Notes: generated by a model not told the origin, from the letters alone. A stretch of DNA of 64,000 bases from Schistocerca nitens (GCF_023898315.1 NC_064615.1:5342501-5406500); one strand, 5' to 3'; shown: positions 12,181 through 23,510, counted from the first letter of the stretch. Numbers and translations: made by a program.

Positions 12181-12224
12181 ATTCCTATGAGAAGGACACA
12201 GCAAATTCCCTCCCCCCTTTTTAA

Positions 12225-12600
12225 GGTTCCATATTTCAGTCGGTGAAAGCGGAACCATTATAGCACCACATTCTGTTTTGTCTATTTGTCTGTCTGTCCA
12301 TTTGTCTGTCTCTTCGACTGTTAACACACCTTTCTGTCATGCATGGGTAGAGGTATCTAGTTGAAATTTATGTCACTTGCTGTCTCTTGGTGATATAATA
12401 AATTTAAGTTCCTAAGTAAATGCGTAAAAACATATGGCCGTTTTTTTTACAATCGCAAACTCACTCACTCACTGATCAAAACCTATAAGGTACTTTCCGT
12501 TGACCTAGAATCATAAAATCTAACAAGAAGAAAGGTTTCACAGTACAAATAAAGGAAAAAAATCCGGAAATTGTTAGTCTGTGGTTATATGACATAAAAA
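12225..12600 (-). repeat. dispersed repeat, arm 2 of an inverted pair
   Basis: Inverted counterpart of 11105-11470, separated by about 750 bp that contain a Jockey-like 3' end. The plus strand begins AAGGTTCCATATTTC and includes a TGTCTGTCTGTCC-rich section, then the shared words in reverse order. No coding content. Confidence 0.7.
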
Positions 12601-12670
12601 AATATTTTTATTGCCATTACAAGCTTCCATTGCATTCTTGATCCTTCAAAAATGCCACGAACTACTGTCG

Positions 12671-12874
12671 GTTCAAAAATGGTTCAAATGGCTCTGAGCA
12701 CTTTGGGGCTTAACTGCTAAGGTCATCAGTCCCCTAGAACTTAGAACTACTGAAACCTAACTAACCTAAGGACATCACACACATCCATGCCCGAGGCAGG
12801 ATTCGAACCTGCGACCGTAGCGGTATTGCAGTTCCAGACTGTAGCGCCTAGAACCGCTCGGCCACTCCGGCCGG
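12671..12874 (-). mobile_element. tRNA-derived SINE (Ser/Leu-like head)
   Basis: Near full-length copy. The head at the right end begins GCCGGCCGGAGTGGCCGAGC, an A-box of class II tRNA type, followed by the GGTTCGAATCC B box and the shared body to the left, ending in ATTTGAACCATTTTTGAACC-type sequence. Target duplication 12658-12670 and 12875-12887, one mismatch in 13. Confidence 0.92.
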
Positions 12875-13148
12875 CGAACTACTGTGGGCGTTTTGATCTG
12901 GTTTTCAGTAATACGTAGAGTGCTTCACAAGGAATGTTTGCTATATTATTTACACATATTTTGTGTCAACTGGGTGAGCTACGATGTCTCCTGCAACTAG
13001 TGAAAACGATGTCACTGGCAGCTAGCGATGACAGATGTAAACAGGCCCATTATCGCACCACGCCGGCACTAGCATAGCATGTCTTTTACGAACTGCTCAT
13101 TCTACATTTCCTACAACACTGATAATATCTGTGATATGTAATATCAGA

Positions 13149-13384
13149 CCACCTGTTTAGCTGAGTAATAACGTGTTTCCCTACCGTGCATCCGGCCCGG
13201 GTTCGATTCCCGGCCGGGTTGGAGATTTTCTCCGCTCGTGGACTGGCTGTTGTGTTCTCAGCATCACCGACGCGCAAGTCGCCCACTGTGGCGTCGCTTG
13301 AAATAAGACTCGCACCCAGCGGCCCAACTTTCCTGGATGCGGCCCCCCGGCCAACAATGCCACACGATCATTTCATTTCATTTC
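13149..13384 (+). mobile_element. tRNA-derived SINE with ATTTC tail
   Basis: The plus strand has a tRNA-like head: TTTAGCTGAGTAATAACG near 13156 resembles an A box, and GGGTTCGATTCCCGGCCGGG at 13199-13218 contains a canonical B box. The body includes GAGATTTTCTCCGCTCG and GACGCGCAAGTCGCC, and the copy ends with repeated ATTTC. Its body differs from the other SINE families here. Boundaries are approximate and no target duplication was fixed. Confidence 0.75.
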
Positions 13385-13905
13385 GCAATGTCACAAAGCA
13401 AAGTAACACCGGTAACTGACGCAGGATTGCAGTTGTATTGTTTCGGACGATGAGGTTCTGATATCTCAAAACATATCCGTTGAAGCACTTTACAGAACAG
13501 TTCGACATTTCTGTAGGAACAGCAGCGCCATGGCAGGCTGTACCGATTTCTTCTCCGAGGGCTTTCGTCAAATCTTAGCAGTAATCTTAAAAGGGATGAG
13601 AGCAGACGTGAACGCATCTGCAATTACCAATTAGCAGATCTGTTAATAGAACACCAATATTAATAAGATAAATGAAAATTACACTAGCGAATGCCGAATT
13701 ACATAAAAAATTTGAACTTAAATATTCTGGAAAGTCCTGCGGTTCCCAAGACTGGTGTCTTGCCAGTATCGATATCGGTAACAGGCAAATGTCGTAAAGA
13801 CTCTCCATTCCTGGGAAGAATGAGCTATCTATACACAACAAATATTATGGAAATGAAAAGTGTTACTGGTGTATGGTTTCCGCAGTAGTCAGGAGGTCGT
13901 ATTGT
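13385..13905. other. unrecognised stretch
   Basis: About 520 bp with no recognised gene or repeat. ORFs on both strands overlap and lack motifs. Confidence 0.4.
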
Positions 13906-14159
13906 TACCCAATAAAAATTCAGTAACGGTTAGAAAGTGTATTTTTTAAAAGATACACTTTTTAAATGGAACTATGCCTATTGACATTAAAAAACTAAAA
14001 GTAAGTGGTGTTTGTTGCAGAAGTCTTGTGCGAGTCGTTTACGAGATATCGTGCTTTGAAATGTTCCCGCACCAACACTTGCAACATACCGGTGGTAGCA
14101 GACACTAAAGAACTGCAAAGTGCATGCCCTAGTTATGTGAAATGTGACGAGTAACGAGA

Positions 14160-15010
14160 CAGTTTAGCATCACAGGTTGTGTTCAGAATGACCACCGGCA
14201 GCGGCAATGTACGCTTCCACTCTGGTACGGAAGACTGCTGCACACTTGCTAGCATTTCAGCGGAGATAGCCGAGCAGGTTGCAGTGGTACGTCGTGGGAC
14301 ACCATTGACTGTGGTCGGTATGTTCTTGTAGACAAGTCGGCAAGTGCGGAGGACGGACCGGCCAATGTACCGGTCCTCTGCATCCGACTACTCCTCAACA
14401 ATCCATGAACACATACTGTAATATTTCGTGCACTATGGGCTGGTCAGCTATCATGTTTGCACCGGAGGTTCTTCCTAGTCTGCAGAGGAATGTCTTCTAG
14501 CATGCGTGAAAAATGGTCTGTTAGGAGGCTGCGCTACTTCTGCGCGTCTATGGAAGACGGTCCTATGAGGTGATGGTTCACTGTCCCACAGCATCCTGTC
14601 TTCACGCCCGTGTACAGAAGTTAACACAAATCTAGTGGTCGTTTCCATGAAGCTCTTCATGGAGAGAGATGTGATAGGGATGGAGCCTATGTCGATGGAG
14701 GATGCGTAGGAAACTTGCCTGACTCGTGCCACTCACTCGCGCGATTGCACGAGAGCTAACACCTGGATCAACTCCAACAGTAGCAAAAACATTAATTTCC
14801 CCCTCTTCTGTCGTCACTTCTTTCCTTCTGTTACGTTTTCTGGGTCTTACTGTACCACACTTAGGAAACTGGTTCAGTAGATTGATAAATGATTGCCGAA
14901 ATGGTTGACGTCTATTAGGATACCTTGCCGAATACACCGTGCAAGAACGAACTGCATCCTTCCTACTCTCTCCATACACCGTGGGCGTGTCATCTTTTGC
15001 TGCATTGACA
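14160..15010 (-). pseudogene. IS630/Tc3-like transposase pseudogene
   Basis: The N-terminal part (15010-14640) is open and carries an insect transposase helix-turn-helix region. Visible motifs are VYGESRKDAVRSCTVYSARY, NRRQPFRQSF, a basic RPRKRNRRKEV stretch, VSSRAIARVSGTSQASFLRI and HRLHPYHISLHEELHGND. From 14634 leftward the frame is broken: short pieces follow in other frames, including PVHWPVRPPHL near 14350 (the family usually has WP.RSPDL) and ISAEMLASVQQS near 14250. The catalytic acidic residues cannot be assigned. The family resembles proteins annotated as Tc3-like with an N-terminal DUF4817-type domain; that name is from memory. The upstream M at 15237 lies in inverted-repeat DNA and is not the true start. 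Confidence 0.8.
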
Positions 15011-15302
15011 AATGCCGTCATCAACGACCTGCTGTTTGGAGTGGCACACACTAACTGACTAGTACGTCGCAGTATACTGAAGGAATACAGAAACACACTG
15101 TCAAAAAACAGAACAACATCGTACCTAGCAACTGTGCAGGTTGAATGGCACAAACAAGTGTCGGAGTGGAAACTTTTAAAAATACGATATCTCCTAAACG
15201 ACTCGCAATAGAATCCTGCAAGAAACACCACTGACATTCTAATTCACCTTACTTTTAGTTTGTTAATGTCAATAGGCATTGTTCCATTTAAGACTGTGTT
15301 TG

Positions 15303-16008
15303 TTATTGTTGTTGTGCTCTTCAGTTCTGAGACAGGTTTGACGCAGCTGTCCATGCTACTCTATCCTGTGCAAGCTTCTTCATCTCCCAGTACGTACTGC
15401 AGCCTACATCCTTCTGAATCTGTTTAGTGTATTCATCCCTTGGTGTCCCTCTACGATTTTTACCCTCCACGCTGCCCTCCAATACTAAATTGGTGATCCC
15501 TTGATGCCTCAGAACATGTCCTACCAACCGATCCCTTCTTCTAGTCAAGTTGTGCACAGAATCCTCTTCTCCCCAATTCTATTCAATACATCCTCATTAG
15601 TTACGTGATCTACCCATATAATATTCAGCATTCTTCTGTTGCACCACGTTTCCAAAGCTTCTATTCTCTTCTTGTCCAAACTATTTATCGTCCATGTTTC
15701 ACTTCCATACGTGGCTAAACTCCATACAAATACTTTCAGAAACGACTTCCTGATACTTAAATCTACACTCGATGTTAACAAATTTCTCTTCTCCAGAAAC
15801 GCTTTCCTTGCCATTGCCAGTCTACATTTTATATCCTCTCTACTTCGACCATCATCAGTTATTTTGCTCCCGAAATAGCAAAACTCCTTTGCTACTTTAA
15901 GTGTCTCATTTCCTAATCTAATTCCCTCAGCATCACCCGACTTAATTCGACTACATTCCATTATCCTCGTTTTGCTTTTGTTGATGTTCATCTTATATCC
16001 TCCTTCCA
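15303..16008 (-). pseudogene. 5'-truncated RTE copy nested in a transposon end
   Basis: The minus strand encodes the RTE C-terminal half from MNINKSKTRIMECSRIKSGD near 15995 through DDGRSREDIKCRLAMARKAF, YGSETWTINSLDKKRIEA and NEDVLNRIGEKR. The frame then shifts near 15550, continuing as LTRRRDRLVGHVLRHQGITN and EGKNRRGTPRDEYTKQIQKD. The end is a WTAASNLSQN-type terminus plus a short CAA-like tail near 15303. RT catalytic motifs lie upstream of the truncation and are absent. Target duplication ACTGTGTTTG at 15293-15302 and 16009-16018 is perfect. Two lesions or fewer are visible, so it is moderately young. Confidence 0.9.
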
Positions 16009-16068
16009 ACTGTGTTTGCACTAAAAATACACTTTCTACGTATTGTTACAATATGTTTATTGGGTAAC

Positions 16069-16762
16069 CACATGAGGCTCTGAGCACCAATGCATTCTGC
16101 GAGAACCGCACATGAATAGCACTTTCGATTTTCGCAATATTTGTGTTGCAATTTTTAGGTGAGTCACCCTCTACACGTAATTAACTTTGTACGAAATCCT
16201 CGGACCGCGAGTCTTAGCCGCAATTGTTAGGTTCTCTTTTTCTCCTGTCCCAGCTTGTGTGCCATCTCTGATGAGGTCGTTGTCGACGGGACATTAGCCC
16301 CCAATCTTTCTTCCTCGTTGGAGCGTGAAAGGTGAAGTAGGTGCCGCGCCTCCTTACGAACACGAGTACACTGGTTAGCCACGAGCGGCCGCTACGAGCG
16401 TGGCGGATGTGTCGCGGCGCGGCGCGGAGGCGGTGTCCGGAGATTTCCGCCGCCTCGCCGTGTGATGTAGCTGCGAGGCGCCCGGGCTTCCCGTATTGGC
16501 CGCTGCCAACAGCGCGCTACCGGATACGGCCGGCCACGTGCCGTGGCTCGGCATAGGGCGATTCCGGCTCCTGGCGGGAAACCCATTACATGGCCCCTAC
16601 CCCGCTAATCGGACCATTCTGCCTGGCGTTACGCTTTGTCTGTTCTGTGTCAGCACGGCGGAAAGCTCGAATTACACGACTATCTATCGAGTACAGAACC
16701 GACTGGACCCTGAAACTGCCAGCGGTTGCTGGTTCCGTAACCTGTTCAGTGAGTATACAGTC
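16069..16762. other. GC-rich island inside unrecognised DNA
   Basis: The segment 16340-16560 is strongly GC- and CpG-rich compared with its AT-rich surroundings. I recognise no coding exon in it. It could be an undermethylated or regulatory patch, or GC-rich repeat DNA; the sequence alone does not decide. Confidence 0.35.
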
Positions 16763-16771
16763 ACAAAAGAG

Positions 16772-16957
16772 TGGCCGAGCGGTTCTAGGCGCTTCAGTCC
16801 GGAACCGCGCTACTGCTACGGTCGCAGGTTCGAATCCTGCCTCGGGCATTCGGGCATGGATGTGTGTGTGTTGTCCTTAGTTAGGTTTAAGTAGTTCTAC
16901 GTTCTAGGGGACTGATGAGCTGAGATGTTAAGTCCCATAGTGCTCAGAGCCAATTGA
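16772..16957 (+). mobile_element. tRNA-derived SINE (Ser/Leu-like head)
   Basis: Plus-strand copy beginning TGGCCGAGCGGTTCTAGGCG (A box) and with GGTTCGAATCCTGCCTCGGG (B box) near 16828. The body runs to CATAGTGCTCAGAGCC. Target duplication ACAAAAGAG at 16763-16771 and 16958-16966 is perfect. Confidence 0.92.
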
Positions 16958-17201
16958 ACAAAAGAGCCTCTTTATTTAAGCTCTTGCACCTGCTTACTTG
17001 TTCTCCTGGTAGCTACAGTTCTCAAGACCGTATGTGCATACTGTCCACAGCGGAACTCTGAAGTTTACCGAAGATACTGCACCCACGCGTGTACTGGTTA
17101 GCCTTTAAGCGTTTCAGTCATCGAGTTAGTGAAAGCTATGAGGCAGAGGCCCTGCAAACCTCGCGAGTGTTCCACACGTAACGCAGTAGCTTACGTTGCA
17201 G

Positions 17202-17249
17202 TTCTGCCTTCAGTCCAAAGACTAGTTTAATGGAGCTCTGCATGCTACT

Positions 17250-17300
<51 letters not shown>

Positions 17301-18235
17301 CGCACACAGATACCTTCCATTACAACATTACGATTTCTTGACGTCTCGGGATGTCCCCTATCCGCCGACCGCTTCTTTTGGTCAAGTTGTGCCTTTATGT
17401 TGTATCACCCAGATTCTATTCAGTACCTCTTCATCAGTTATCCGATTTGCCCGTCTAAGCTTTAAAAGTTTTCTGCAACACCACATTTCAAATCCCTTTA
17501 CTTTCTTCTTTTCTAAACTATTTACTGCTCACATTTCACTTCGGTATATTGCTGCATTCCGGACAAAAACATTTCCTACCGCTTAAAGTTAAATTACATG
17601 TTAACAAATTTCTGTTTTTCGGAAAATCTGTCCTTGTTATTGTCAGTTTGCAGTTTATTTCCTCTTTACTTTGGTCGTAGCTATTTTGCTACCAAAATTA
17701 CAAAACTCATCTACTAATTTTAACGCCTCATTTCCTAATCTAATTCCCTCAGAATCACTTGATGACCCTTATTTTACTTTTCTTCATTTTCATCTTATAA
17801 TTTCTTTTCAAGACACTATTCCGTTCGTATACTCTTCCAAGTCATTTGCTGCCAGTGACAGAATTACAATGTCGTCGGCAAACCTCAAAGTTTTTATTTA
17901 ACGGCTTATTCGGTAATCTAATTCCCTCAGTATCATCTAATGACCATTCTTTTACTTTTCTTGACTCCCGTCTTACTATCTCTTTTCGAGAGCCTATTCC
18001 CTTCAACTGCTCTTCCAAATCTTTGCAATCTATGACAGAATTACGAAGTCTTTGTCAAACTCCAAAGTTTTTATTTCTTCTCTCTGAACTTTGATTTACT
18101 TTCCAAATTTCTCGGTAGTTTCCTTTACTGCTCGCTCAACACACAGATTGAATAACTTCAGGAACATGCCACAGTAATGTCCCTCTCCCTTCTCAGTGAC
18201 TGTGTACTGCTTGTGTACAGCTATTAACTGACTAC
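17202..18235 (-). pseudogene. old RTE relic with internal tandem duplication
   Basis: The minus strand resembles the RTE copies above but is much more diverged. Plus-strand words shared with them in the same order are TCTTTTGGTCAAGTTGTGCC, CCCAGATTCTATTCAGTACC, TCTAAACTATTTACTGC, CTAATCTAATTCCCTCAG, GACAGAATTACAATGTCGTC (the FADD region) and CCTCAAAGTTTTTATT. The C-terminal coding part is replaced by a (CA)n microsatellite at 17251-17298. The segment from CTAATTCCCTCAG to AAAGTTTTTATT occurs twice, at 17731-17900 and 17909-18079. No intact frame survives. Confidence 0.75.
17251..17298. repeat. (CA)24 microsatellite
   Basis: Uninterrupted CA repeat inside the old RTE relic. It generates an artefactual His-Thr repeat frame. 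Confidence 0.98.
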
Positions 18236-19255
18236 AGTACTCAACGTAATTAGTCGGTATCTATTATGTACAATTGGGTAATAATATATTTTTTTAATGA
18301 CGCTGCTCGTACATAGTTTAAGAACTATTGGTTATTTGTAAAAGATTTCGTAAGACGAGCTACATTAGCGTTCAAGGTGAATAAAATTCCCAAAGAAGCA
18401 ATGGTCACTTATTGCCAGTCTTCACACAAACAAATCCTTACGACCACGATAATATATTTATACAAATTCGGTCCAAGTGAAAGATGTAGGCATAAATACG
18501 AAAGAGTAGAAAACAATCAATAGTTGACCTTTTTTCCAAATCTAGACTATATCGAGTGAAATCAAACAGGTCTACCTTCTACCCGCCACTAGAACAAAAA
18601 CTTATCAAGATCTGTGTTTCAGCATTTGCGGGACACAAGAAACTCCTGCTTCATTAGATATTACTTGAAATAAACTCACAATTACTGTCAGATCGGTCTA
18701 ACTCACATGGTAGTCTAATGACTACAGTAATTCAGAGAAGATAAAGGTAATAGAATGATGATAACTGTAATTTTCATACGAAAAGTCATAAAATCAATCG
18801 GATAACACTGTTCTTACATCGGGCAAAGAATGTCGTAGCAGGACTTGGAGAGGTTGGAGCTGAAAGTCGATCGAATAAACACACACATCCACAGACATTT
18901 ACGCTAGTACGTAACGCTGGAATTTTGGAATTTTTACTTTCATACTCAAGTTTCGTCAAGTAGCTGTTTTAATGATGGCGAAGCTAGCTCACGAGGTGAG
19001 ACATTATAATATATCTCTGTCACTTTTACGTGAATGCGTGCTTTCTGTTCATTCGAACATGTCAGGAAGCAGACAGCGCTGATTCCTATAACTGATACGC
19101 CTAGACGGGCAACGGACCCACCTTCTTCAGTGCGGATGCACAAATCTGTCCGACCTCTTCTGGGACCGCAGACTAGCGAAGAACGTGGAGGAGACAGAGA
19201 CAGTACACGGGTGACGCTCGACGGGAGTGTGGATCGGCGTGCCGAGGTAGTCTGC
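18236..19255. other. unrecognised stretch
   Basis: About 1 kb with no recognised gene, repeat or duplication. ORFs near 18950-19250 overlap on both strands without motifs. Confidence 0.45.
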
Positions 19256-19435
19256 GCAGGTGTGACAGCGCTGCACTGGTTGACGCACCTGCCCAGCAAG
19301 CAGAGTATCCCTGGTTCGAAATCACGGTCCGCTACACATTTTCACTCGTCGCCGCTGATTTTGCGTGACATCCCGATGCAGCTGACAGCTTCGATCCCCT
19401 CCCTTCCCTTTCGTTCCTTCCCCTCTCCACCTTCG
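19256..19435 (+). mobile_element. tRNA-derived SINE with pyrimidine-rich tail (diverged)
   Basis: A tRNA-like head with CTGGTTGACGCACCTGCCC and a B box CTGGTTCGAAATCACGG (19310-19326) is followed by a body CACATTTTCACTCGTCGCCG and a tail of repeated CCTTTCC-like words at about 19400-19432. The head and body differ from the other SINE families here. No target duplication fixed. Confidence 0.6.
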
Positions 19436-21800
19436 TTTTACATATAATCTGTCGCTTTTCTTTCGCAGGGAAAGAGTTGTATCTTTTTTCTGAAAGTCAG
19501 TCGATATGATCATATTCTTCATGATCTGTTAATTTGCAGACAAATTAAGCTAACTGATGATGATAAACGTAGAAGCAAACAAAAAAATACTTGTTGTACA
19601 TGTTGCTCTGTTATTCATTGAACTTCTGGGAGACTGTAACTGCCGCGACTTCCTCCATCTGTTGATGATTCAGCCAGAAACGCCTGAGTGTGCATGTTCC
19701 TCTCTTAAAATACGTTTACCTCCGAGAGACACTAGATGCGGATTTGAGTGCTTTTGAAACAATGAGTAATTTCACATCTAAATAACTTCCGTTGTATCTC
19801 AAATATCCGCCTTGCTAAGTTGACTCCTATTCACTCCAAGTTAATTCATCTTTCGGTGACAGCTATTCAGCATTGTAAACAAATTTTCCTGATCTATAGA
19901 GCGCGATAAGCATTTTACGTCTGATCCAGCTTAATAATTTCTCGTGCAAGGATTACGGAGACGTGGAAATTGTTTCAAGGTTAATCAGACACAAAGAAGG
20001 TTTACGGAGAATGGCCGTGGAAGTCCTGTTAGTGTTGTAAGGCTCTAAAGACCGGTAACTTTACCAGTTTATACCTGATACACATCGCTGTGAAATTCGC
20101 TGTAGGTGAAGGAATTTTTTATAGCGGCGAAGGGAATGGTGATTTCGTTAACGGAACTAATTTCGGCTTTGGCAGAGCTGAAGACGCGCTGCCAACTTCG
20201 CAGTTTCGGCACGGCTCCCGAAGTGCTGCCGCTGATTCGGTTCTACCTGCACCTCTTGTATTTCTCAAAGTTCCCCGGAACTCGTTCCGCACGCCTTGCA
20301 GGAGTAGCTCTACCTGGAGAAAGAAGCTAATGGATAAACACAAATTCTGTCACATTTACATAACGTCAGAATGTATGTATCGACGATTAGCTGATAAAAT
20401 AAAAATACGTAAGGAGACAATTATTCGTCAAATTATGCGTATGGGAGTTTATGTACTTACAATTTTTTTCGCATTTAGAGTGATACTACGCCGTTATTGT
20501 TGTTCATTATTTCCCCTCTTCATAAAGTAACTAGGGAGAGTCCACAAGCGGCGCGGCTGCTACGATGGTCAACTCAACTGCTCGAAAATGCGCACTAGGA
20601 AGATGCGTATGGGAGAGTTACGTATGTAGTGACTCCAGATGTTGGACTGGATATCAGTGGGCATCGTCCAGTTCCGTTGAAAATGACAAGGGTAAAATGC
20701 CCCTGGAATAATAGGTGCTGCGTGGAGTTTTGAGTACGTCCAGAGAGCATTTTGGGACTGTAGAAGGTACAGCCAGCGTAAGTAACGGTGTGTGTACATC
20801 TCTCTGGAATATAAAGAGATCCTAAAAACTTAGAAGGATCGTATATCATGTAACGATAGTGTTGGTTAGAATGCGGAGGATGAAGGGTTCACAGATCTAA
20901 AAGGTAGATATAGGTCCATATATATACTTGCGAAAAAGGGTGAGTTTGTTAGCCTACTCCACTGATATCACATAAAAATAATTATGAGATAATCAAAAAG
21001 GAAGGAAAGAAGATCAGATCCTAACATCTTGTCTTTAGAGAAAACACGCAAGGTTGAATATATAGTGGCATCTACAGTGTAACTTGCTACCAGGGCATAT
21101 TTTGCGCCTTCCGAATCATCCCCCCCCCCCCCCCCCCGTCGACATCTCGCCAATTTATGTTTATTTCTGCTTATTTATTCGCGTACTGACATCATCACGC
21201 CTTTACAATGAACTCCTAACTCTTTTTGTATGATACGGTTCACAACATGATACAGAAGTCCAAAGCCATTTTTTCTTGCAACAATAACGCGATTCTTTTT
21301 GTGTTGTTTAATTATTGATCAGTGCAAACCCGTGACAAACATAACGACAAACGCAAATATAGACACGCTTTTCCACTTTCATTTCGTTGGCTTACGTGAC
21401 GTACGAAGAGCTTCTCCACCGAGTTGGCGGGAAACAAGCGTGTCCGTGCCAGGGAGAGACGAGTGTTGTGGAACTTTAGCTGAAAGCAGTCCATTCCCAA
21501 TCGCCTACGGATTTCCTTTAATGCATTTCAATCCCCTTTCCGTTTTGGTGCCCTTCGATCCATTCCTGTATTCTCATTTCTCTTCTTTTTCTTCTTGTTC
21601 TCCTTCTACTTCGTCCTCCCTTTCCTCTCTTCTTTGACCACTGGTCGCTTTTCACGCCCGTCAGAGTCCTGCTCCCGCAGGGAAACGACGTCCAGTGCGT
21701 GCACACATCCCCGCTGCCGTACCCTAATTACGCCACTGCGCACGTCCAAGGATGGACTAGAAAATGGCGTGGTCTCGTGGCAAAAATGTAGATTTGGTTT
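19436..21800. other. unrecognised stretch with poly-C tract
   Basis: No gene or repeat family recognised over 2.4 kb. A run of 18 C lies at 21120-21137. A 146-codon frame at 20090-20530 has no recognisable domain; its C-terminal part is hydrophobic but the composition looks random. Confidence 0.45.
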
Positions 21801-21896
21801 CACATCCATGCCCGAGGCAGGATTCGAACCTGCGACCGTAGCGGTCACGCGGTTCCAGACTGAAGCGCGTAGAACCGCACGGCCACACCGGCCGGC
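21801..21896 (-). mobile_element. tRNA-derived SINE, head-only fragment
   Basis: Only the tRNA-like head and the start of the body are present: GCCGGCCGGTGTGGCCG at the right end, the GGTTCGAATCC B box, then truncation after CATGGATGTG. It abuts the RTE-like fragment at 21897 directly. Confidence 0.88.
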
Positions 21897-22085
21897 ACAG
21901 TTTTTACCATCCACAGCTTTCCTTCTAATACCATGGAAGTTATTCCCCGATGTCTTAACACATGTTCTGTCATCCTGTCCTTTCTTCTTGTCAGCGTTTT
22001 CCACACGTTCCTTTCCTCGATAGTCCTGCGGAGAACCTCCTCATTCCTTACCTTCACCTAATTTCAAACATTCGTCTGCAGCATG
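21897..22085 (-). pseudogene. RTE-like (second family) C-terminal fragment
   Basis: The minus strand reads RRMFEIR near 22075, then NEEVLRRTIEERNVWKTLTR, RKDRMTEHVLRHRGITSMVL and EGKLW. This is the RTE C-terminal region (compare NEEVLNRIGEKR and RLVGHVLRHRGITNLVLEG in the better copies). The fragment appears to continue, on the same strand, into 23115-23510 after a roughly 1-kb interruption. Confidence 0.7.
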
Positions 22086-22507
22086 TAATATTTCTGGCTT
22101 AGTCAGCCATCATATTAGGCAACAAGAAGCTGTTCCCAGAGCAGTGGAGATGCAAAAAGTATGTAGAAGACGAAATGTGGTGTGAGGTACCTGTGACAGA
22201 TGTTAGATTCGGTACCATTCCCGTGAGAAAGACCGCCTGCATACGGCTACTGCTCTGTGATTGGCTGCTGTGTTCGGAGCAAGGGCGCCAAAACGTTAAA
22301 GTATAGTTATTACTATTAGTTAAACTACTTACTGGAATGACTTCACTTTTTAATATAAATATCTCTCAACAGCTATCAGTCAGTCATTTTAGAATTATTA
22401 AAAACAATTTAAATCAAAAACAAAAGACTGACGAAATTACAGACGAAGCACTTCAGAAGCGTTCCGGTCACGCCTTTTCTGGTATGGCGCGCGAAGTGTT
22501 TCGGGGT

Positions 22508-22665
22508 GTTCGTCTCTCTGGATTAGGCAGTCGGGAGGAACAGACATGTTGTCTGTCGTAGGATGTTTTCCAATTTTTAATTAAGTTCATGTTCGTCACT
22601 CTGGATTAGGCAGTCGAGATGTACAGACTTTTTGTCTGTGGCAGGATGTGTTTGCCAGTATTCAG
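22508..22665 (+). repeat. short diverged tandem duplication (83-bp period)
   Basis: GTTCGTCTCTCTGGATTAGG at 22508 and GTTCGTCACTCTGGATTAGG at 22591 start two similar units. Each also holds GGCAGTCG, CAGAC, TTGTCTGT and AGGATGT. Divergence is moderate. Confidence 0.6.
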
Positions 22666-23114
22666 TATTAAAAGATTCACTCCGGTAGTCATGAGGCACA
22701 GACACGTGCCACAAATACTGTAAAGAAACATTTTCGTAAACATTGTGTTTGATCATGTACTTTGCTGTATCAGAAGGTGTTGTATTAAGATCACGTAGTC
22801 TTCTCGTGTGGCTATATTAAAGCACGCGAGTGGCATCCCAAAGAAGTGATACATTATTTCAGAACAGAACCTCGCTAAAAGTCAGTTTCAGCCTCAAGAT
22901 ACAGAACCTGCGACCTGCGACCTGCGTGCTGCTTTCTGCGCTGGGGACATCAACTTGAAGGCAGCAGGTTAGTGAACTATGACAGAACCTTCGTGTTCCA
23001 CACAGTGCAGTGGAAACAACTGGGCGCCTCACGTGTACTGCACGCACAGAACAGATGTGCTCAGTGACACGTCATCTGCAGTAATGCAGAGGTAAGGGAG
23101 GATGATCGTTATTA

Positions 23115-23510
23115 ACACCAACAATCAACTCATTCTTCCTTTCTTGCCGTAAGCACCACATCACAATGGCTTCGATTCTCTTCTGTTCGGGTTTTCCCAC
23201 GGCCCATGTCTCACAACCACACAATGCTGTGCTTCAAACATACATTCTCAGAAGTTTCTTCCTCAAATTAAGACCTATGTTCGATACTAGCAGACTTCCC
23301 TTGTCCAGGAATGCCCTTCTTGCTAGTGCTGGTCTGCTTTTTGTGTCCTCTTTGCTCCGTCCGTCATGGGTTATTTTGCTGCCTAGGTAGCAGAATTCCT
23401 TAACTTCATCTATTTCGTGATCCCCAATCTAATGTTAAGTTGCTTGCTGTTCTCGATTCTGCTATTTCTCATTATTTTCGTCTTATTTGATTTACTGTCA
23501 GTCCATATTC
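23115..23510 (-). pseudogene. RTE-like (second family) central fragment
   Basis: On the minus strand fragments in shifting frames read like the RTE region after the catalytic motif: NKTKIMRNSRIEN, then words equivalent to CYLGSKIT, MTDG(R), LDKG, LR..., YGCETWA and an MWCLR ending near 23140. The plus-strand ORF 23166-23390 is its shadow. Several frame breaks. Together with 21897-22085 it may be one relic. Confidence 0.6.

Larger units (their letters stand above)
13908..16064 (-). mobile_element. Tc/mariner-type (IS630-like) DNA transposon with nested RTE
   Basis: Both ends read CCCAATAAA inward, flanked by TA (13906-13907 and 16065-16066) inside a wider GTTACCCAATAAA palindrome. The arms are inverted repeats of roughly 150 bp, with shared words such as AGAAAGTGTATTTTT, CCTATTGACATTAA, CTAAAAGTAAG and CGAGTCGTTT.CGAGATATCG. 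The right arm is interrupted by an RTE copy (15303-16008) with its own 10-bp duplication. Without the insert the transposon would be about 1.44 kb, a normal size for the superfamily. It carries one transposase pseudogene on the minus strand. Confidence 0.88.

Noticed and set aside
16586..16894. Frames of 87-132 codons around the SINE with PEAGFEPATVAV-like peptides
   Set aside because: This peptide is the translated tRNA-like head of the SINE and recurs at every copy (also 21595-22023 and 42380-42652).
17230..17586. 118-codon frame with a His-Thr repeat
   Set aside because: Artefact of the (CA)24 microsatellite in an RTE relic.
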